A DNA stretch of 64,000 bases from Flavobacterium sp. LC2016-12. GTDB lineage: Bacteria > Bacteroidota > Bacteroidia > Flavobacteriales > Flavobacteriaceae. Where the stretch lies: NCBI RefSeq assembly GCF_015351595.1, contig NZ_JADKPT010000005.1:124001-188000 (forward strand), read 5' to 3'. Positions within the stretch are counted from its first letter, which is position 1. The number at the start of each line of letters is the position of its first letter. Position numbers and translations under genes: made by a program. Shown here in pieces: positions 62,131 to 64,000 of this stretch. The notes below the pieces were generated by a model. The model made no database searches, was not told the DNA's origin, and saw only the letters and a list, made by a program, of their open reading frames with translations.

Positions 62131-63522
62131 TTAAGAACCTATTCCCTTATAGACAAATCCTATTGCTTCTAATTCTTTCGCATTTAAGATATTCCTCCCA
62201 TCAAAAAGAAATGCGGGTTTATGCATCGAATCATATATTTTTTGCCAATCGTAGGTTTTAAACTCATCCCATTCGGTAAGAATTGCTATAGCATGGGATC
62301 CTTTAACCGCCTCATATGCATTATCGAATGCAGATAATGCGGCATCATTTTCTTCGACTGCCCTGGTTCCCAAGTAATCCAAGTCATTAAGCATCTTGTT
62401 TCTCGTAACTTTAGGATCATAAACTGCAATTTTAGCTTGTTCATTGATCAAATCATCAGCAACGTAAATAGCAGCAGACTCTCGTGTATCATTAGTATCT
62501 TTTTTGAAGGCCCAACCTAAGAATGTAATTTTTTTATCAGCTACTGTATTATATAAAGTTTGAACGATTTTGTTTGAAAATCTTCTTTTTTGATAATCGT
62601 TCATTATGATAACTTGTTCCCAATAATCTGCCACTTCATTTAACCCATATGATTTTGCGATATAAACTAAATTCAAAATATCCTTTTGAAAACAAGAACC
62701 TCCAAAACCTACCGATGCTTTTAAAAATTTTGATCCAATTCTTGAATCCATTCCAATCGCCCTCGCCACTTCATTTACATCAGCACCAGTTTTTTCACAT
62801 AATTCAGACATTGCATTTATAGACGAAATTCGTTGTGCCAAAAATGCATTTGCTGTAAGTTTAGACAACTCTGATGACCAAACATTGGTAGTTAAAATCT
62901 TCGCTTTATCTACCCAATTGGCATAAACATCAACTAATGCATTAATAGCGATTTCACCTTCAGGTGTCGTATCGCCACCAATTAAAATTCGATCCGGATT
63001 TAATAAATCTGTCACTGCAGTTCCTTCAGCCAAAAACTCTGGATTTGATAATATTTGAAACTGAACACCATTTCCTGTATTATCTAAGATGCTTTTAATG
63101 GCTTCTGCAGTTCGAACCGGCAAAGTAGATTTCTCCACTACAATTTTATTTTGTTTTGCCACTTTCGCAATTTGTCTGGCACATAATTCAATGTATTTTA
63201 AATCAGCAGCCATACCTTTCCCTTTACCATAGGTTTTGGTAGGTGTGTTTACTGATATAAAAATAACTTGAGCCTCATCAATTGCTTTATCAACTTCTGT
63301 TGAAAAGAAAAGATTTCTATCTCTTGCTTCTCCAACAATTTCAGCAAGACCTGGTTCATAAATTGGTATATTCTCCGTATTAGGATCGTTCCAATCTTTA
63401 ATTCTTTGTTCATTCAAATCGACAACTGTAACTTGAATATGTGGACACTTTTGGGCAATTACTGCCATAGTTGGGCCTCCAACATAACCCGCACCAATGC
63501 AACAAATTTTTGTAATTTTCAT
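62131..63522 (-). CDS. ugd: UDP-glucose 6-dehydrogenase
   Basis: 463 residues, resembling the eukaryotic-type enzyme in length and sequence. [20 protein letters not shown] (8-27) binds [23 protein letters not shown] is the family's second landmark, and [17 protein letters not shown] holds catalytic Cys 277. [12 protein letters not shown] is the third. It oxidises UDP-glucose to UDP-glucuronate, a substrate for uronic-acid-containing surface glycans. It follows the UDP-HexNAc epimerase gene by 28 bases. Confidence 0.96.
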   Translation of the reverse strand: MKITKICCIGAGYVGGPTMAVIAQKCPHIQVTVVDLNEQRIKDWNDPNTENIPIYEPGLAEIVGEARDRNLFFSTEVDKAIDEAQVIFISVNTPTKTYGKGKGMAADLKYIELCARQIAKVAKQNKIVVEKSTLPVRTAEAIKSILDNTGNGVQFQILSNPEFLAEGTAVTDLLNPDRILIGGDTTPEGEIAINALVDVYANWVDKAKILTTNVWSSELSKLTANAFLAQRISSINAMSELCEKTGADVNEVARAIGMDSRIGSKFLKASVGFGGSCFQKDILNLVYIAKSYGLNEVADYWEQVIIMNDYQKRRFSNKIVQTLYNTVADKKITFLGWAFKKDTNDTRESAAIYVADDLINEQAKIAVYDPKVTRNKMLNDLDYLGTRAVEENDAALSAFDNAYEAVKGSHAIAILTEWDEFKTYDWQKIYDSMHKPAFLFDGRNILNAKELEAIGFVYKGIGS

Positions 63523-63550
63523 CTACTTTACTATTATCTTGATCTTCCTT

Positions 63551-64000
63551 TTATTTTAAATTTTCCCAATACCAACTCACCGCTTCTTTCAATCCTTCCT
63601 TTAAAGAATATTTCGGATCATAACCCAATATTTTTTTTGCTTTATCTATACTTGCTAATGAATGCGGAATATCACCTGCTCTATTTGTTCCGTATACTAT
63701 TTCGACATCAGCAATTTTAACATCAAATTCAGCCAGATATTTTTTTAAATATTCAACTAAATCATTTAAAGTATTTCGATCACCAAATGCAGTATTATAA
63801 ACCGTATTTATTGCCAGCGGATTTAGACTTGTCATCGCCAATTCATTCATTTGAATTACATTGTCTATATAAGTAAAATCTCTTGAATAATTTCCATCAC
63901 CATTAATGACTGGACTCTCATAATTCATTAACTGCATTACAAACTTTGGAATTACTGCCGCATAAGCTCCCTTAGGATCCTGCTTTCTTCCAAAGACATT
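63551..64000 (-). CDS. UDP-N-acetylhexosamine 4-epimerase (WbpP/TviC-like), C-terminal part
   Basis: The frame is open to the right edge; an internal ATG at 63937 is not the start, because 21 in-frame residues precede it (NVFGRKQDPKGAYAAVIPKF and one more). About 149 residues of the C-terminal half of an extended SDR are visible. NVFGRKQDPKGAYAAVIPKF is the WbpP/TviC signature, and INGDGNYSRDFTYIDNVIQM and YGTNRAGDIPHSLASIDKA follow. These enzymes interconvert UDP-GlcNAc and UDP-GalNAc, or their uronic acids. The NAD-binding half lies outside the window. The UDP-HexNAc dehydrogenase at 60 kb is its natural partner. Confidence 0.92.
   Translation of the reverse strand, partial: NVFGRKQDPKGAYAAVIPKFVMQLMNYESPVINGDGNYSRDFTYIDNVIQMNELAMTSLNPLAINTVYNTAFGDRNTLNDLVEYLKKYLAEFDVKIADVEIVYGTNRAGDIPHSLASIDKAKKILGYDPKYSLKEGLKEAVSWYWENLK

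Noticed and set aside
63551..63937. A 128-residue gene starting at 63937
   Set aside because: The frame remains open to the window edge and the preceding residues carry the WbpP/TviC signature, so the ATG is internal and the gene is a truncated longer one.
1..64000. CRISPR arrays, tRNA/rRNA genes, transposases or phage genes
   Set aside because: No regularly spaced repeats, no tRNA- or rRNA-like sequence and no transposase or integrase motifs were seen; the AT-rich short runs are not repeat arrays.

Overview
The window is a 64 kb, AT-rich stretch in which every convincing gene lies on the minus strand. It looks like one very large cell-surface polysaccharide locus of a Bacteroidetes bacterium, most likely Flavobacterium or a close relative. 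The evidence is the low GC content, very short or overlapping gene junctions, the absence of clear Shine-Dalgarno sequences, two promoter candidates of the Bacteroidetes type (TTG, 19-20 bases, TAnnTTTG), an UpxY-type NusG paralogue, and a surface-lipoprotein signal (Cys followed by an acidic run). Genus is inference; no rRNA or housekeeping gene is present.

Layout, following transcription from high to low coordinates. (1) 64.0-57.5 kb: a UDP-HexNAc 4-epimerase (cut by the edge), a UDP-glucose 6-dehydrogenase, an UpxY-like antiterminator, an intrinsic terminator, a promoter, then a UDP-HexNAc 6-dehydrogenase, a glycerol-3-phosphate cytidylyltransferase-like protein, ManC and RmlB. (2) 57.5-54 kb: Wza-like outer-membrane export protein and Wzz/Wzc-type chain-length protein without a kinase domain. 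(3) 54-46 kb: GDP-fucose synthesis (Gmd, Fcl) and a nonulosonate (sialic-acid-like) cassette: NeuB-type synthase, GNAT, TIM-barrel isomerase, CBS-aminotransferase fusion, CMP-sugar synthetase, followed by a sialidase-like lipoprotein. (4) 46-34 kb: Wzx flippase, a transferase-like protein of unknown class, acyltransferases, glycosyltransferases, an O-antigen polymerase/ligase and a secreted GH56 (hyaluronidase)-like protein. (5) 34-25.8 kb: a WbpV/WbpL-like pair (epimerase plus polyprenyl-phosphate sugar-1-phosphate transferase), a DegT aminotransferase plus cupin, RmlC, RmlD, RmlA and a membrane 4,6-dehydratase (CapD/WbpM type), ended by an intrinsic terminator. (6) 25.6-23.4 kb: ABC polysaccharide exporter (Wzm, and Wzt with a C-terminal cargo domain). 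(7) 23.4-0 kb: a dense run of about fifteen glycosyltransferases and modifying enzymes, including GT10 and GT11 fucosyltransferases, a second nonulosonate module (short NeuB plus CMP-synthetase/phosphatase fusion), a pyruvyl transferase-like protein and an MBOAT O-acyltransferase with its partner.

Together the genes would make dTDP-rhamnose, GDP-fucose, UDP-QuiNAc/FucNAc-type sugars, UDP-uronic acids and two CMP-nonulosonates, assemble them on a polyprenyl carrier, and export them by an ABC route, a Wzx/Wzy route, or both. The most unusual parts are the two different nonulosonate modules in one locus, neither with a recognisable hydrolysing 2-epimerase; the CBS-aminotransferase fusion; and the two exported glycan-cleaving-type proteins (sialidase-like and hyaluronidase-like) encoded among the synthesis genes.
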